The notes beneath the pieces are model-generated. The model did no database searches. It saw nothing but the letters and a program-made list of their open reading frames with translations, and was not told the DNA's origin. Source: Salipaludibacillus keqinensis (lineage in GTDB: Bacteria > Bacillota > Bacilli > Bacillales > Salisediminibacteriaceae). Taken from it: a stretch of DNA of 64,000 bases. This document shows positions 36,184 through 44,739 of the stretch, piece by piece (within the stretch, counting starts at the first letter, position 1; the number at the start of each line of letters is the position of its first letter). The position numbers and the translations under genes were made by a program. The stretch spans positions 310,001 to 374,000 of the forward strand of contig NZ_PDOD01000002.1 in NCBI RefSeq assembly GCF_003226325.1. Direction: 5' to 3'.

Positions 36184-36468
36184 TTATCTAGATGACATTT
36201 TGATTTTTTTAGAATGTTGGCTTTCTCTTGCTTCTTTAACCACATGATAAGGTGATTGTGTTGTCTGCTCTTGATAATCTTTAAAGTGTTGTTTCTCCTC
36301 AGACTTTGAAGGGACAATTTTTTTGAATTGTTGATACCTCTTTAGTAACAAATCTCGGTCCACTCCCTTTCCGTAAGCTTGATCTATTGCTTCATAGAAA
36401 TGAACCACGTCAACAATTTCTTCCTTCGTCCAATCCATTGTGATTGGAATGTTTATATCATTCTTCAT
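36184..36468 (-). CDS. yktA: UPF0223 family protein YktA
   Basis: Protein of 94 residues of unknown function. The family segment WTKEEIVDVVHFYEAIDQAY near residue 13 and LLKRYQQFKKIVPSKSEEK near 41 are clear. Excellent ribosome site AAGGAGGCAGGC. Adjacent to and divergent from speA, as in B. subtilis. Confidence 0.92.
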   Translation of the reverse strand: MKNDINIPITMDWTKEEIVDVVHFYEAIDQAYGKGVDRDLLLKRYQQFKKIVPSKSEEKQHFKDYQEQTTQSPYHVVKEARESQHSKKIKMSSR

Positions 36469-36599
36469 GCCTGCCTCCTTGAATAATTTCTTTCAAAGTT
36501 TGAATCTTTCTGTTATACTTCATTTTGTTTAAACTCGGAATACTACTATTCTTAATGCTATTTACCAAGAAGATTTTATCATAATTAGAGGTGAATTTG

Positions 36600-38087
36600 T
36601 TGTCTTATAAAGAACGTCAAGTAAAAACCCCCTTATTCGATGGGCTCTTAAAGCATTCTCGCTCATCACCTGTACAATTTCATATTCCTGGTCACAAACA
36701 TGGAGAAGGGATGGACCCTGAATTCAGAGAATTTATTGGACCGAACGCCTTGTCTATCGACTTAATAAATATTGCTCCCTTAGATGATCTACACCATCCT
36801 CATGGAATGATCAAAGATGCCCAAAATTTAGCTGCCGAAGCCTTTGGCGCTGATCATACATTTTTTTCGGTGCAAGGAACGAGCGGGGCCATTATGACAA
36901 TGATTATGTCCGTCTGTGGTCCTGGAGAGAAAATACTTGTGCCTAGAAATGTTCACAAATCCATTATGTCAGCGATCATTTTCGCCGGTGCTACACCCAT
37001 CTTCATTCATCCTGAATTAGATGATACATTGGGAATCTCTCACGGAATTACAGTGCAATCTGTGGAGAAAGCACTGCAAACGCACCCTGATGCGAAAGGA
37101 TTACTCGTTATTAATCCAACCTACTTCGGAGTTTCTGCTAATTTAGAAGAAATTGTGAAGATTGCTCATTCATTTGATATTCCCGTTCTTGTAGATGAAG
37201 CGCACGGTGTTCACATTCATTTCAATGACAACTTGCCACTATCAGCAATGCAAGCCGGTGCAGATTTAGCTGCCACGAGTGTTCATAAACTAGGTGGTTC
37301 TTTAACGCAAAGCTCCGTCTTGAATTTGCAAGGGGATCGGGTCTCGTATTTGCGAGTGCAAAGTATTATCAGTATGCTGACCACCACATCTACATCGTAT
37401 ATCCTGTTAGCCTCTCTTGACGCTGCCAGACGGCATTTAGCGATGAACGGAAAGGAATTACTTGATCAAGCTATCGATTTAGCCGAAGACGCCAGAGTCG
37501 AGCTTAATCAAATTCCAGGTATTCGCTGTCCTGGAAAGACTATTTTAGATGAGAAAGCAATTTACGACATGGATCCCACAAAACTGATTATTTCCATCAA
37601 AGAATTAAACATTACTGGGTACGAAGTTGAAAAATGGCTTCGAAACCATGCAAATATAGAAGTTGAACTGTCTGACTTGTACAATATTCTCTGCATCATT
37701 ACGATGGGTGACACGAAAGAAACCATTCAGAAACTCATTGATGCTCTAAGTGAACTGTCAAGAGAATATTATCGATCTAATCAAGAAACAAAGCCAGCCA
37801 TTCAAGTGCAAGTACCAAATATCCCTATTCTTTCTTTGTCACCAAGAGATGCTTTCTATGCAGAGACTGAAGTCATCCGATTAGACCAGTCAGCAGGAAG
37901 AACGAGTGCAGAATTTATTATGATCTATCCACCAGGAATTCCGATTTTTATCCCTGGAGAAATTATAGAACAAGAAAACTTAGATTATATTTATAAAAAT
38001 ATGGATGCTGGCCTACCTGTCCAAGGTCCAGAAGACCACACGTTAACCAATATAAGAGTGATACGCGAAAGACGAGCGATTATTTAA
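36600..38087 (+). CDS. speA: Arg/Lys/Orn-family PLP decarboxylase SpeA
   Basis: Fold-I PLP decarboxylase of about 495 residues; in B. subtilis SpeA makes agmatine from arginine for polyamines. PLP-binding Lys is in TSVHKLGGSLTQSS near residue 228, with LVDEAHGVHIHF (Asp and His contacting PLP) near 199 and the C-terminal EFIMIYPPGIPIFIPGE near 440. TTG at 36600 fits GAGGTG six bases upstream; a GTG at 36591 overlaps it. Lysine decarboxylase activity (CadA) cannot be excluded. Confidence 0.92.
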   Translation: MSYKERQVKTPLFDGLLKHSRSSPVQFHIPGHKHGEGMDPEFREFIGPNALSIDLINIAPLDDLHHPHGMIKDAQNLAAEAFGADHTFFSVQGTSGAIMTMIMSVCGPGEKILVPRNVHKSIMSAIIFAGATPIFIHPELDDTLGISHGITVQSVEKALQTHPDAKGLLVINPTYFGVSANLEEIVKIAHSFDIPVLVDEAHGVHIHFNDNLPLSAMQAGADLAATSVHKLGGSLTQSSVLNLQGDRVSYLRVQSIISMLTTTSTSYILLASLDAARRHLAMNGKELLDQAIDLAEDARVELNQIPGIRCPGKTILDEKAIYDMDPTKLIISIKELNITGYEVEKWLRNHANIEVELSDLYNILCIITMGDTKETIQKLIDALSELSREYYRSNQETKPAIQVQVPNIPILSLSPRDAFYAETEVIRLDQSAGRTSAEFIMIYPPGIPIFIPGEIIEQENLDYIYKNMDAGLPVQGPEDHTLTNIRVIRERRAII

Positions 38088-38096
38088 TTTAGACTA

Positions 38097-38136
38097 AAAG
38101 GTTGCCTCAAAAGATGTTACTTTTGAGGCAACCTTT
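38097..38136 (+). terminator. speA terminator
   Basis: AAAGGTTGCCTCAAAAG/CTTTTGAGGCAACCTTT, perfect 17-base arms. Its core matches the terminator behind tmcAL (7640). Confidence 0.92.
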
Positions 38137-38144
38137 AACTTACA

Positions 38145-38355
38145 ATTCTATTTCCCTTTGGATTCCTCTTGTTTTTGTCCTGATTTGTTGGGTCATGCTG
38201 CGTAGGTGCTGTGCTGGTAGCACCTGCCTAGCACCACCCGTCCTGCTACCTTTCATTTCCTCTTGATTCCTTTCGTTTTCATCCTGATCCGTTGGGTCAT
38301 GCATGCTGCGTAAGTGCTGCTGTGCATCTCAACCGCAAGAACCGTCCCCCTGGTT
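38145..38355. repeat. Dispersed intergenic repeat, copy 2 (tandem)
   Basis: Two adjacent versions of the element at 7685-7825. The first (38160-38240) carries the GTAGGTGCT/GTAGCACCT hairpin; the second (38264-38349) repeats the ATTCCT leader and GTTGGGTCATG and ends in AACCGCAAGAACCGTCCCC. A run of ten Cs follows at 38357-38366. No gene is present in the 360-base gap. Confidence 0.75.
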
Positions 38356-38399
38356 ACCCCCCCCCCTGATACCAAAATCTATAGTTAGCTAGACAGACA

Positions 38400-38433
38400 A
38401 AAAGCGTTCAGCTATCGATAGCTGAACGCTTTT
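38400..38433 (-). terminator. Terminator of the DUF3055-like gene
   Basis: A perfect palindrome with arms AAAAGCGTTCAGCTATC and complement and no loop, ending in Ts. Confidence 0.85.
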
Positions 38434-38447
38434 CATAATTAATACCG

Positions 38448-38744
38448 TTAGTATTGATTCTCCAGAACCGTTGTTGGTAAGGCTGATTTAAAGAATTCAC
38501 ACAGAGCTTCTGCATCTTGTTCATTGTTCACACGGAATACTTTCTTCAAATAATCCACGTCTTCCAAGTCTTCCCTGCTTAAAAGAACCGACCTTCCTGA
38601 TTGCATACATGTTATGAGTGGCTTTCCAAAAAACAAGTTCGTATAGACGATGCCAAAATCATACCTCGACTGTTCCGTTGTCATCCCGACAAACTGCACA
38701 TTCACCCGTTCCGTCTCGTCATAAAGCCGCTCATAAAGCTCCAT
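38448..38744 (-). CDS. DUF3055/SAV0927-like family protein
   Basis: Cytosolic protein of about 98 residues, unknown role. Pattern YDETERVNVQFVGMTTEQSRYDFGIVYTN then FFGKPLITCMQSGRSVLL fits the small Firmicutes family first named DUF3055; I give this with moderate confidence. The ATG at 38744 follows AGGAGGG by nine bases; the ATG at 38753 abuts that site and is unlikely to be used. Confidence 0.68.
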   Translation of the reverse strand: MELYERLYDETERVNVQFVGMTTEQSRYDFGIVYTNLFFGKPLITCMQSGRSVLLSREDLEDVDYLKKVFRVNNEQDAEALCEFFKSALPTTVLENQY

Positions 38745-38864
38745 GAAAACCATCCCTCCTTTAAGTCGTTCTTTTAATTATACAAAAATTCTGTCAATTT
38801 AGCAATTCATAAGTCTTTTGCCTAAAAAATCCTATGAAAGGACAGGTAAAATCTCACGAAACCC

Positions 38865-39299
38865 TTAAAACAACGATCGTTTTGACTCAATGAAATGTAC
38901 TAATTCATTAGCAAAAATCATATCTTGCTTTGTAAACTTGTAGTCGCTGTCTATGAGGCGAATAGTGATAACATAAACCAGCTCTTCCTGTTCGTAAATT
39001 GGTAAGAATAACACATGGGCTCGATCCTTATGAATATAACTCACCGCATGGAGCTGACTTCCAAAGAGAAAACCTATTCCAAATTGCTTCTGCTTTTCTG
39101 TTAATCCCTTAATCCCTAAAGCATAAATCAAAGAAAGCTGGTTTTCTTTATACGTATGAATGGTCAACGTCACTTTTTTCTTGCTAATCGCATGAATCGT
39201 TTTTAAAACACGTACGACGAAATCATCTCTGTTCTTCGCATAATCATATGCCAGACCTATTTCCAAACGCAGTTCATCTAGAAAGTCAGATTTATTCAT
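38865..39299 (-). CDS. GAF-like domain protein
   Basis: Soluble protein of about 144 residues that reads like a single GAF-type sensor domain: an N-terminal helix, alternating strands (KVTLTIHTYKENQLSLIYA near 41, HVLFLPIYEQEELVYVITI near 94) and a C-terminal helix (TKQDMIFANELVHFIESK). No ligand residue is evident. The ATG at 39299 follows GGTGGTGAT; an ATG at 39317 lacks a site. Not recognised in the B. subtilis block. Confidence 0.6.
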   Translation of the reverse strand: MNKSDFLDELRLEIGLAYDYAKNRDDFVVRVLKTIHAISKKKVTLTIHTYKENQLSLIYALGIKGLTEKQKQFGIGFLFGSQLHAVSYIHKDRAHVLFLPIYEQEELVYVITIRLIDSDYKFTKQDMIFANELVHFIESKRSLF

Positions 39300-39451
39300 C
39301 AGAACAATCACCACCATATTTTAAATGTCACGAAACTCTTATTCCACTGGGTCAGTTTATCATAATTTTCAACCAAATCATGTCGGCTTTTGTCTAATCC
39401 CTCAAAAAAAATAAATATGCTTTTAAAATGAGTCCTTAGAAAGTATAAAAA

Positions 39452-39486
39452 AATAAACGTAGAAGGAATTTTCCTCTACGTTTATT
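39452..39486 (-). terminator. Terminator of the M23 lipoprotein gene
   Basis: AATAAACGTAGAGG pairs with CCTTCTACGTTTATT across a short AAAATT loop, followed by Ts on the minus strand. Confidence 0.78.
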
Positions 39487-39507
39487 CCATGAAAAGCCAA
39501 TGCGTAA

Positions 39508-40635
39508 TTACCATAATTCTCGAAGAATGTAAGATGTTTCTTCTAGAGTAAATGGTTCCCAAAACAACTCACCATAAATGAGTAAATCTTTATGCAAGTG
39601 AAGACCACCATCATCTTGATTCATGGCATGACTTGTACCGGAATTACCAACAAATCCAATAACTGTCTCTTCGTCTACTTCTTGTCCTAACTCAAGTTCT
39701 TCTGGAATCGAGTCAAGATGTGCAAAACGAATCATCACACCGTTTTCGTATTGCACCCATACTTGTTGACCTCTTAGACGATCAAAAATATATTCAGGTG
39801 TAAAGCCAACTTCGGCAGCTAACTCTAAATCTTCGTCCCGAACTTCATGAGATGGGTAATCTTCAAAGTCATCATCAACTCGAACGACAACTCCCTCTGC
39901 CATAGCGTATATAGGCGTGTCCGTAGTGATTTCTGTACCTGAGGCAAAATCGTACCAATCAATTCCTTCATGCTCGCCATTGCGATAGTCTCTCGGTGCT
40001 CCTGGCAAATGACTTTCTACTGTGCTGACCGAAGCACCTTCAATTGGTGTTTGTAAAAAGGACAAGAAGTCAACCATCTCTTCAGGTGAAAAAGAGTGAA
40101 TATCTACTTCCTCTTGGCCATAGTCTCCCCATGCTTCTACGACGTTTTCTTCCCAATGAACGAGTAAAGTTGAGCTACTCTCTTCATACTCGTATTCAGT
40201 CTCGAGACCTTCTTCAATAAAGGCCTTAGACACATAAGGATTCCCTTCGTCATCTTCCATAACAAAGACTTCATCAGAATCAAGATATACCCCATTTACC
40301 TCTAATACTGGTACTTCGTATACGAGATAGAATTCCCGGTCATTCATCGTGATGGTCAAAGCTTTATTCACGTCATCATATTCATATTGACCACCTAAAA
40401 CTTCTGTTAGTTCATCAACTGAAACAAAAGGGTCCTCATAATCTTCAAATGTATAGGTAGAGAATTCTTCATATTGTTCTTCAGTAGACTCTTCTTCCTC
40501 ATTGTTTTCTTGATGTTCTACTGTATTTTCGTTTATAGCGTCATCGTTACTTTCTGTCTCTTCCTGGTGATTGTTTTGAGCTTGGCAGGCTGTCATCACC
40601 ATAGTAACAGCTAACATTCCTATTAATTTCTTCAT
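39508..40635 (-). CDS. M23-family metalloendopeptidase lipoprotein
   Basis: Cell-surface lipoprotein of 375 residues (lipobox MTAC, Cys17). A very acidic linker (residues 20-60) leads to a copper-amine-oxidase-N-like module (DDVNKALTITMNDREFYLV near 90, typical of these wall proteins), then a LytM/M23 domain. Zinc ligands fit HEGIDW near 226 (HxxxD) and the HxH of LHLHKDL near 350. It probably cuts peptidoglycan cross-links, unless an insert of about 30 residues inside the domain alters activity. It lies 26 bases behind a polysaccharide deacetylase gene, so both may be one transcription unit. Confidence 0.85.
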   Translation of the reverse strand: MKKLIGMLAVTMVMTACQAQNNHQEETESNDDAINENTVEHQENNEEEESTEEQYEEFSTYTFEDYEDPFVSVDELTEVLGGQYEYDDVNKALTITMNDREFYLVYEVPVLEVNGVYLDSDEVFVMEDDEGNPYVSKAFIEEGLETEYEYEESSSTLLVHWEENVVEAWGDYGQEEVDIHSFSPEEMVDFLSFLQTPIEGASVSTVESHLPGAPRDYRNGEHEGIDWYDFASGTEITTDTPIYAMAEGVVVRVDDDFEDYPSHEVRDEDLELAAEVGFTPEYIFDRLRGQQVWVQYENGVMIRFAHLDSIPEELELGQEVDEETVIGFVGNSGTSHAMNQDDGGLHLHKDLLIYGELFWEPFTLEETSYILRELW

Positions 40636-40661
40636 TAGTAAAGACCTTCCCTTATTTAAAA

Positions 40662-41582
40662 CTATTTTATTGATGCTGGATCGACGATTTCGTAACCTTT
40701 CTCTCTTAAACCTTCAACAATTCCTTCCAAAGCCTCCATCGTAAACTCACGATCATGCATGAGTAAGTTGGCTCCATTTGTTAAAAGCTCTGTTTCTACC
40801 ATAATTGTTTCTAGCGCTTCTTTTTCCATATAATCTGGATCGAAGTCATAACCATACGTCCAGTTCATCCACTGCATATCTTCTTCTTCCATCAGTTCTT
40901 TAGAGTAATCAGTGTTCACACCAAACGGAGCACGGAAAAATCGTGGACGCTCACCAATCACTTCTTCAATTAGATCGTTTAATGCAACAATTTCTTCGTA
41001 TTGCTCTTCTTCGCTTAAGTCACTTAAGTTTGGATGGTTCATCGTATGATTCCCTATTTCAAATCCCATGTCGTAAATTTCCTGCAACTGTTCTTTTCCT
41101 TCATCAGACTGTATGAAATGACCATTCACAAAAAAGATTGCCCCTGCGTCTAACTCTTGTAAAATACTAGCCATTTCAGGTCCGTGGTTGTCTGGTGCAT
41201 CATCGATCGTGAGAAGAACCACTTCTGCGTCGGCGTCGTCAATAGGTCTAACCGTTGGACCGTCCATTTCGTACATAGGTTCTGTATCTGCTTCAGCCGT
41301 TTGTTCATCGTTATTTTCTTGATCGCTGTTTTCTTGATTGTTATTTTCCTCAACGACATCATTAGAATTGTCGTCATTTATGGAATCATTATTTTCAGTT
41401 GCCTGATTATTTTCATCTGGCTCAGTATTGTAAGAACTATCAGTAGAAGCGTTATTCGTATTTGATGCTTGATCATCCTGATTTGATGCATTATCATTAG
41501 CATCTGAATTTCCGTCTCCGCACGCTGCCAGGACAGCTGCTAATAGCACCGTCATACTTATGTATTTTACTTTCTTCATCAT
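40662..41582 (-). CDS. Polysaccharide deacetylase lipoprotein (NodB domain)
   Basis: Lipoprotein of 306 residues (lipobox LAAC, Cys21) with an Asn/Asp/Glu-rich linker (about 22-105) and a NodB domain. Motif 1 LTIDDAPDNHG near 126 has the Asp pair, motif 2 HTMNHPNLSD near 178 gives the two metal His, and motif 3 RAPFGVN near 218 follows. Probably removes acetyl groups from cell-wall glycans or peptidoglycan. In motif 1 the usual TFDDG Gly is replaced (DDAPD), as in many B. subtilis-type lipoprotein members. Confidence 0.87.
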   Translation of the reverse strand: MMKKVKYISMTVLLAAVLAACGDGNSDANDNASNQDDQASNTNNASTDSSYNTEPDENNQATENNDSINDDNSNDVVEENNNQENSDQENNDEQTAEADTEPMYEMDGPTVRPIDDADAEVVLLTIDDAPDNHGPEMASILQELDAGAIFFVNGHFIQSDEGKEQLQEIYDMGFEIGNHTMNHPNLSDLSEEEQYEEIVALNDLIEEVIGERPRFFRAPFGVNTDYSKELMEEEDMQWMNWTYGYDFDPDYMEKEALETIMVETELLTNGANLLMHDREFTMEALEGIVEGLREKGYEIVDPASIK

Positions 41583-41774
41583 TATCCCTCTTCCACTGTT
41601 TTTCTATTTATTTCCCTTTCAAACTTTACCATATTTAAGCTGAAAATTGAATCATTCTTCTAGCCCACTTTCCCTCATGATCAATAAAACAGTAAAGTGT
41701 ACTCCACAAATAATTGAAATTTGAGTAGCGCCGACAAGATTCGGGAAATATAGACATGATTTGACACGATTATC

Positions 41775-41802
41775 TTGACCTAGGCTAAAATTAAAGTACA
41801 AT
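41775..41802 (+). promoter_or_regulatory. Promoter of the BCCT carrier
   Basis: TTGACC, 16-base spacer, TACAAT, about 55-65 bases upstream of the start. Divergent from the deacetylase gene. Confidence 0.6.
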
Positions 41803-41855
41803 AGAAACGTTGCTTTTTTATTCAGACACTTATTGAAATATAAAAACTTGAAAGG

Positions 41856-43400
41856 ATGGATGATCTTGTGAAAAAACTCACACCAGTATTTATGATTTCG
41901 TTTGTTATCGCATTAGCATTTATTATTTGGGGTGTTATCGCTCCAGAAAATTTAGAAGCCGTGACCGGTTCCATTCAAAATTTTATTACAGCCCAGTTTG
42001 GATGGTTTTATTTACTTGCAGCAACTGGCTTTCTAGCTTTTGCCATTTATCTTATATTCAGCCCGTACGGAAAGATTAAATTAGGAAAAGATGATGAAGA
42101 ACCAGAATACAATTACTTAACTTGGTTTTCCTTCCTATTTACTGCAGGGATGGGTATTGGACTCGTTTTTTGGGGCGTCGCTGAACCGATGTACCATTTC
42201 TTTGAACCTTCTCCCGCTGCAAACGTGGAAGGCGGATCGATGGAATCTGCAGGAGCAGCCTTAAGGTATTCCTTTTTCCACTGGGGCTTACACCCTTGGG
42301 CTATTTACTCTGTCGTAGCCTTGACTCTTGCTTATTTTAAATTTAGAAAAGGTTCTCCAGGAGTTGTAAGTGCAGCATTCAGACCGTTACTAGGAGACCG
42401 TGTAGACGGCGGAGTAGGTACAACAATCAATGTCATTGTAGTGTTTGCTACTGTGTTCGGTGTTGCAACGTCACTCGGTTTTGGTACGGCTCAAATTGGC
42501 GGTGGGTTATCTGATGTCTTTGGCTTCGATAACACAACGAGCTTACAAATGATCATTATTCTTGTTGTAACCGTTTTGTATATGATCTCTTCTCAAACAG
42601 GTCTTAACGTGGGAATTAAAATCTTAAGTAAAACTAACATTTATTTAGCCGTTATTTTGATGTTGTTTATGCTATTCTCAGGTCCAACGAACTTTATTAT
42701 GAATTCATTTACGCAAACATTTGGTAGCTATGCGCAAAACCTCGTGTCTATGAGTTTTCAATTAGATACGTTTAACTTGGAATCTACGTGGGTTGAAGGT
42801 TGGACGATCTTCTATTGGGCATGGTGGATCGCATGGGCTCCTTTCGTAGGTACGTTTATTGCTCGTGTTTCCCGCGGTCGAACCATTCGTGAATTCATTA
42901 TCGGTGTCATTGCAGTACCAACTGTTTTTGGAGCACTGTGGTTCTCTGTATTTGGTGGTACTGCCATTAACTTAGAGTACATTCAAGGCGTCGACGTTAT
43001 CGGTGTCATGGATGAACAAGGGATGGAAACCGCATTATTTTTTGTACTACAACAATTCAATTTTGGATGGGTCATGTCGATCATTGCGATTCTGTTGATC
43101 GCTTCCTTCTTTATTACATCTGCTGACTCGGCAACATTTGTTTTAGGTATGCAGACAACAAACGGAAGCCTTAACCCTCCAAATAATGTGAAATTTGTAT
43201 GGGGGATTATCCAATCAGCTACAGCAGCTGTCTTGTTATTATCCGGTGGTTTAGATGCACTTCAAACTGCAGCCATTATTGCTGCTTTCCCATTTGTGAT
43301 TATCATGATCTTTATGATTATCAGTTTAATGATGTCTCTGAAGAAAGAAAAACTTCCTCTTAAAAGGAAATTTAGAGAAGACCGTTATTCTGATCAATAA
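41856..43400 (+). CDS. BCCT-family compatible-solute transporter (OpuD-like)
   Basis: Twelve-helix carrier of about 510 residues that imports glycine betaine or a related osmolyte with sodium. The signatures FTAGMGIGLVFWGVAEPMYH near residue 87 and the Trp-rich FYWAWWIAWAPFVGTFIARVSRGRTIREF near 305 hold the substrate aromatic box of BCCT proteins. Start is ATG 41856 or, more likely, GTG 41868, because AAAGGA lies right before the ATG. Substrate (betaine, choline, ectoine) cannot be fixed from sequence. Confidence 0.93.
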   Translation: MDDLVKKLTPVFMISFVIALAFIIWGVIAPENLEAVTGSIQNFITAQFGWFYLLAATGFLAFAIYLIFSPYGKIKLGKDDEEPEYNYLTWFSFLFTAGMGIGLVFWGVAEPMYHFFEPSPAANVEGGSMESAGAALRYSFFHWGLHPWAIYSVVALTLAYFKFRKGSPGVVSAAFRPLLGDRVDGGVGTTINVIVVFATVFGVATSLGFGTAQIGGGLSDVFGFDNTTSLQMIIILVVTVLYMISSQTGLNVGIKILSKTNIYLAVILMLFMLFSGPTNFIMNSFTQTFGSYAQNLVSMSFQLDTFNLESTWVEGWTIFYWAWWIAWAPFVGTFIARVSRGRTIREFIIGVIAVPTVFGALWFSVFGGTAINLEYIQGVDVIGVMDEQGMETALFFVLQQFNFGWVMSIIAILLIASFFITSADSATFVLGMQTTNGSLNPPNNVKFVWGIIQSATAAVLLLSGGLDALQTAAIIAAFPFVIIMIFMIISLMMSLKKEKLPLKRKFREDRYSDQ

Positions 43401-43446
43401 AAATGAAAACTCCCCTTGTTGTTAAACATTGCCTGGTACACTAACC

Positions 43447-43479
43447 AAAACACATGTGATTTCACATCACATGTGTTTT
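43447..43479 (+). terminator. Terminator of the BCCT gene
   Basis: AAAACACATGTGAT/ATCACATGTGTTTT with a five-base loop, T-run continuing. Confidence 0.92.
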
Positions 43480-43497
43480 TTGTCGTCTTTTCAGTTC

Positions 43498-43602
43498 GGC
43501 TGGAAATCCCTCTAGTTTGGCTGGACGCCTGCTTGTTTCGGCTGGACACCCCAATAGTTCGGCTAGACGAGTCTCTGTTTGGGCTGAACGCCCCTCATTT
43601 AG
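43498..43602. repeat. 21-bp tandem repeat array (GGCTGGA family)
   Basis: Five units starting GGCTGGA, GGCTGGA, GGCTGGA, GGCTAGA and GGCTGAA at 43498, 43519, 43540, 43561 and 43582, exactly 21 bases apart, with diverged second halves that end TTT, TTC, TTC, TTG, TAG. The rest of the 424-base gap shows no gene. Confidence 0.92.
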
Positions 43603-43825
43603 AATAAAATTATTTCTCGAATTTATTTGACAATTATCGAAACATTTCCCTTCGCCCACTCGTCTAATCTATTAGACAAGAAAAACCAATATTACGTAAG
43701 AACTTCCTTATTCCTATCAGTTTTCAATTATATAACAGTTTGATTACGAACCACATTTCCTTTATCGACCATGGTACGATTAGTTCTAGATAAGCAGGAT
43801 CCTTTTCAGAAGGGAGCACGAACGG

Positions 43826-44230
43826 ATGAGTCGCATGTTACTTATAATTTTTATGTCCTCATGTTTTTACTTAACAAGCTGTGGATCTCAAGCAATTGTT
43901 TCTAATTATCCGTTTCTAGATACAGACGGAGAAGAAGACACCGCAGTTACCATATTATTTTCCGACGACCATGACTATAGTACTGAAAATAATTACTATG
44001 ATGCTCTCATTGACGTTCAGCAAAAACATCCAAATAAACTCTCTAATGTTAATATCGTTTCACAAACCGACACAGAACTGGTCCAATTTTACGAAATAGA
44101 GCAGTTTCCGACCTTGCTGTTAGTAGACGATTTAGAGGTGATGTTACGCATTGAAGGTGAAAAGGATGTCACATCTATTTATAGCAAACTAGACTCAACC
44201 GTCAAAAAACAACAAGAAAGATCTTCATAA
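43826..44230 (+). CDS. slp: Slp-like small lipoprotein with thioredoxin-like C-terminus
   Basis: Lipoprotein of 134 residues (lipobox LTSC, Cys19). The position between pdhD and speA in the B. subtilis map is held by slp, a small peptidoglycan-associated lipoprotein, so I use that name on synteny. The sequence VTILFSDDHDY...VNIVSQTDTELVQFYEIEQFPTLLLVDDLEV looks like a thioredoxin fold with the cis-Pro segment (FPTLLLV near residue 92) but no CxxC, so it should have no redox activity. Ribosome site AAGGGAG. Confidence 0.68.
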   Translation: MSRMLLIIFMSSCFYLTSCGSQAIVSNYPFLDTDGEEDTAVTILFSDDHDYSTENNYYDALIDVQQKHPNKLSNVNIVSQTDTELVQFYEIEQFPTLLLVDDLEVMLRIEGEKDVTSIYSKLDSTVKKQQERSS

Positions 44231-44237
44231 TCGCCTG

Positions 44238-44267
44238 AAAAGGCCTCTCAATCGTCGAGAGGCCTTT
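44238..44267 (+). terminator. Terminator of the slp-like gene
   Basis: AAAGGCCTCTC/GAGAGGCCTTT hairpin, eight bases past the stop, then TGTTGTG. Confidence 0.85.
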
Positions 44268-44299
44268 GTTGTGTATAAAAACTATAATGATTAGAGAGC

Positions 44300-44402
44300 C
44301 GTGCTAATTTCAGCATAGAACATTGAAATTTATGCATAGGAGTTCTATTTTCGTGCTTAGCCTCGCTAGTTTTGTGCTTGTACCTTTTCGTATTTGATCT
44401 CC
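44300..44402. repeat. 21-bp repeat array homologous to the ylaN-dps array
   Basis: AATTT-anchored units at 44306, 44327, 44347, 44368 and 44389. The first two are nearly the same as 27727-27766 (TAATTTCAGCATAGAAC, then TGAAATTT and TGCATAG). Confidence 0.8.
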
Positions 44403-44496
44403 ACTTGACAATCAAAAAGGCATCTAGTTTAGAGTTTAGGTGCGCACAATTTTGTAGAGATGATCTTTAAACGGGACACAACAACCCTAAGACGGA

Positions 44497-44690
44497 CTAC
44501 AGCACCTCTCAAACCGACTACAAAACCTACCAAACCGGCTACAGGAAGGCCTACGGACTACAGCACCTCTCAAACTGACTACAAAACCTACCAAACCGAC
44601 TACAACTCGCCTCAAACCGGCTACAGGAAGGCCTACGGATTACAGCACCTCTCAAACCGACTACAACTCAAAAATCTACAGTTGCCTAAA
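44497..44690. repeat. 21/19-bp tandem repeat array (CTACA family)
   Basis: Units starting CTACA at 44497, 44518, 44539, 44558, 44579, 44600, 44621 and CTACA-like at 44640 and 44661. Most are 21 bases; the ACAGGAAGGCCTACGGA unit is 19 bases. Together three 21s and one 19 form an 82-base higher-order unit (44558 to 44640). It lies between convergent slp-like and pdhD genes, where no gene was found. Confidence 0.88.
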
Positions 44691-44696
44691 TCATGA

Positions 44697-44729
44697 AAAA
44701 AACCTTGCTGCAAAAATGCAACAAGGCTC
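44697..44729 (-). terminator. pdh operon terminator
   Basis: AGCCTTGTTGCA/TGCAGCAAGGTT hairpin on the minus strand followed by TTTTTTCAT. Confidence 0.88.
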
Positions 44730-44739
44730 TTTAAATCTA

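Noticed and set aside
43416-43607. Open frame of 63 codons over the BCCT terminator and GGCTGGA array
   Set aside because: It runs through an intrinsic terminator and consists mostly of repeat units; no ribosome site.
44460-44696. Open frame of 78 codons across the CTACA array
   Set aside because: Repeat-derived, no ribosome site, and the 19-base units shift the frame between blocks, which argues against coding.
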